Part shown: one piece after another, positions 62,201 through 64,000 of the stretch
How positions within the stretch are numbered: position 1 is the first letter of the stretch
How the letters are laid out: every line of letters begins with the position of its first letter
Assembly: GCF_044797955.1 (NCBI RefSeq)
Contig: NZ_CP085211.1
Coordinates: 1,922,001-1,986,000, forward strand
Length of the DNA stretch: 64,000 nucleotides
From: Idiomarina seosinensis_A
GTDB taxonomy: Bacteria; Pseudomonadota; Gammaproteobacteria; Enterobacterales; Alteromonadaceae
Direction: 5' to 3'
Program-made: the position numbers and the translations under genes
The notes under the pieces: model-generated
What the model was told of the DNA's origin: nothing
The model's database searches: none
What the model saw: only the letters and a program-made list of their open reading frames with translations

Positions 62201-62230
62201 TTCAGGTAGCCTAACCATCTGAACTATTGC
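62194..62230. terminator. Long hairpin between convergent terB-like and RND genes
   Basis: GCAATAGTTCAG and CTGAACTATTGC form a perfect 12-bp stem with a 13-base loop. The left arm contains the stop codon of the TerB-like gene. It probably ends transcription from both sides, though there is no long T-run. Confidence 0.5.
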
Positions 62231-62243
62231 ATTAACCCTGGAT

Positions 62244-64000
62244 TTACTGCTCAGCACGGCTCATTTCATCCGCTAACCGTGCTGACTCATCGGCACGTGG
62301 CTCAGTAAAGCGAGCCAGCCATAAATAAAGTACCGGCGTTAGGTATAGGGTAAACACGGTCGCCAGGCCAAGTCCTCCAAAAACAATCCAGCCAATCGAG
62401 TTGCGCGCTTCAGCTCCGGCGCCGGTAGACAAGATTAGCGGCAACCCACCTAAAATGGTAGATACTAAGGTCATCATGATTGGGCGCAGACGGATTTCGG
62501 CAGCTTTTTCTATCGCATCGCGCACCGACTCGCCCCGATCACGCAGCTGATCAGCAAACTCGACCAGCAATACAGAGTTTTTAGCTAATAAACCGATGAG
62601 CATTACCAGACCAATTTGCGAGTAAATATTCAGTGATATACCCGTCAAAAACAGCGCGTAAATAGCCGCTGCGATACCAAAAGGAACGGTTAACATCACA
62701 ACAACGGCACTGTTGACACTTTCAAATTGTGCAGCCAACACCAGCAGCACGATTAAAAATGCCAGTATATAGGTCATGGCCACTTCTTGGTTGGTATCCT
62801 CAAACGTCTTAGCTTCGCCTAAAAACAATAACCCCATGCTGTCAGGTAGCTCGGCCTGGGCGATATCACGAAGTAGCGCTGTTGCCTCAGATAGCGGGAA
62901 GTCTTCAGGTATCTCAAACTCAACTTCAATTGCACGGCGCTGGCCGTGGCGCTCAAGTTCAGCTGAAACCCCTTCTTCTAGAATTTCCGCGACACTGGAA
63001 ACCGGTACCAGGTTGCCACTGTTGGAAGCGACATAAAGGTTTTGCATATCCTGCGGTGACCGAATCGACTCCAGCCGAGTCTGCAAAATAACCGGTACCT
63101 GCTGGTCGCCAACATTTAAATCGGCAACATCATCACCATTAATTGCTGCACGTAAGGTGGTTGAAATATCGCTTAGGGCAACGCCCAGCTCGGCAGCACG
63201 GCGTCGATCAATCTTAAAGCGCAACTGCGGTTGTGTCGGCTGATACGAGATATCAGGGTTACTGAATTGCGGCGCCTGAGCTACTACCGCTGCCGTAAAG
63301 TCCTGCGCTGCCAAAAAGATATCGGTGTAATTTTCCCCGGTGATCGCCATCTCCACGGCACCACCGCCCTGACCACCTCTTACATTAAGTGAGTTAGAGC
63401 CAAATGCCCGACCGGGTGCGCCCACTACTTTTGACAACGGCTCACGCACTTCATTTATGACTTCCTGTTGCGAAATATCGCGCTCTTCCCAGGGTTTCAT
63501 GGTTGCTGTAATAAAGGTTAAGTTTGGATCCCACTGCCCCACTACCGTATAGACAGACTCAAACACACCTTCTTCCAGATAAGGAAATAATATATCTTCC
63601 TGCTGCCTTGCCTGCCGATCCATAAAGTTCAGACCAACACCATCGGGCCCCCGGGCAAAAACCCTGACGGTGCCACGGTCTTCATTAGGCAATAGCTCAG
63701 AAGCGACCTGTTCATATAAAACCACTGCGCCCCCCGCCGCTACCAGTGAAGCGGCGACAATAACCCAGGAAAAGTTGAGTGCATGATGCAGTGTGCGGGT
63801 GTACTTATCTTTAAACCAATGGCCAATACCCGAGAAGATGTTTCGTTTGCCGGCATTTTTCGGCAGTTTAGCGGTAAAAGCGGGAACTAAAGATAACGCA
63901 ACAAAAGACGAGATGATGACTGCTGCTGCCAGCACTCCGCCAAATTCGCGGAACAAGCGCCCGGCAGTAGAGGGCAGAAACGCGATCGGTACGAACACAG
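62244..64000 (-). CDS. RND efflux permease, C-terminal part (cut by window edge)
   Basis: About 585 residues up to the right edge; the N-terminal part lies outside the window. Membrane segments cluster near the N-terminal side (about 10-35 and 75-95) and the C-terminal third (about 420-560). A large periplasmic loop (about 100-410) includes the AcrB-type docking region with EDRGTVRVFARGPDG and QLRFKIDRRRAAELGV. KNSVLLVEFADQLRDRGESV and LRPIMMTLVSTILGGLPLIL are typical of the HAE1 group. It exports drugs or other toxic compounds with an adaptor and an outer-membrane channel. Confidence 0.92.
   Translation of the reverse strand, partial: VFVPIAFLPSTAGRLFREFGGVLAAAVIISSFVALSLVPAFTAKLPKNAGKRNIFSGIGHWFKDKYTRTLHHALNFSWVIVAASLVAAGGAVVLYEQVASELLPNEDRGTVRVFARGPDGVGLNFMDRQARQQEDILFPYLEEGVFESVYTVVGQWDPNLTFITATMKPWEERDISQQEVINEVREPLSKVVGAPGRAFGSNSLNVRGGQGGGAVEMAITGENYTDIFLAAQDFTAAVVAQAPQFSNPDISYQPTQPQLRFKIDRRRAAELGVALSDISTTLRAAINGDDVADLNVGDQQVPVILQTRLESIRSPQDMQNLYVASNSGNLVPVSSVAEILEEGVSAELERHGQRRAIEVEFEIPEDFPLSEATALLRDIAQAELPDSMGLLFLGEAKTFEDTNQEVAMTYILAFLIVLLVLAAQFESVNSAVVVMLTVPFGIAAAIYALFLTGISLNIYSQIGLVMLIGLLAKNSVLLVEFADQLRDRGESVRDAIEKAAEIRLRPIMMTLVSTILGGLPLILSTGAGAEARNSIGWIVFGGLGLATVFTLYLTPVLYLWLARFTEPRADESARLADEMSRAEQ

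Overview
The window is chromosomal DNA of a motile, aerobic Gram-negative gammaproteobacterium. Gene content and order (polar-flagellum FlrA/FlrB/FlrC hierarchy, split LigD, several signal-peptide amidohydrolases, TonB receptor with lipoprotein partner, RND pump, SpeA/SpeB pair) fit an Alteromonadales member, most likely an Idiomarina relative. The genus is inferred from gene content only.

Layout. 1-665: start of a glutamine-dependent NAD+ synthetase, running off the left edge. 743-17836, all on the minus strand: a continuous flagellar block, transcribed flrA, flrB-flrC, then fliE-F-G-H-I-J-K-L-M-N-O-P-Q-R-flhB. Sigma-54-type -24/-12 elements precede fliE and flrB, with a weaker one before fliK. 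This matches the FlrA > FlrBC > basal body cascade. Upstream of flrA lie a DUF1285 gene and a LuxR-type regulator whose phosphoacceptor position is Glu instead of Asp. 19187-26554 is housekeeping: an exported amidohydrolase, pdxH, a malate/lactate dehydrogenase-family gene, pfkA, speB and speA.

26645-26720 is tRNA-Phe(GAA). A genomic island of about 15.7 kb starts at its 3' end and stops at an imperfect copy of the tRNA end at 42391-42411. It encodes a P4-type tyrosine integrase, an AlpA-like regulator, a large unknown protein and a truncated second recombinase. Its AT-rich cargo is a coiled-coil HNH nuclease, a cytosolic-type 5'-nucleotidase, a MrcB_N-DUF3883 protein, a TIGR04141/DUF6119 protein and a HEPN-domain protein. 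Three insertion sequences have broken it up: an IS3-family element (29730-30926), an IS21-family element that splits the MrcB_N-DUF3883 gene (about 34135-36055), and a second, different IS21-family element (38604-40999) with a clean 8-bp target duplication, inserted between the DUF6119 and HEPN genes. Conceptually removing the insertions gives a compact cargo array that looks like a decaying defence locus. It is the best candidate here for an undescribed system. Exact 11-bp repeats near both island ends look like integrase arm sites.

42846-47204 is a two-gene signalling unit, a PAS chemoreceptor and a FIST-PAS-(degenerate GGDEF)-EAL protein, behind a sigma-28-like promoter. 47299-49881 is a bacterial NHEJ LigD divided into three separate genes (phosphoesterase, ligase, polymerase), with no Ku in the window. 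Then come a small membrane protein, a GST, a MscS channel, a TonB receptor with a beta-helix-type lipoprotein behind a Pho-box-like site, an MBL-fold hydrolase, a LysR regulator, a very large TolB-propeller/amidohydrolase fusion, a TerB-like protein, and the C-terminal part of an RND efflux permease cut by the right edge.
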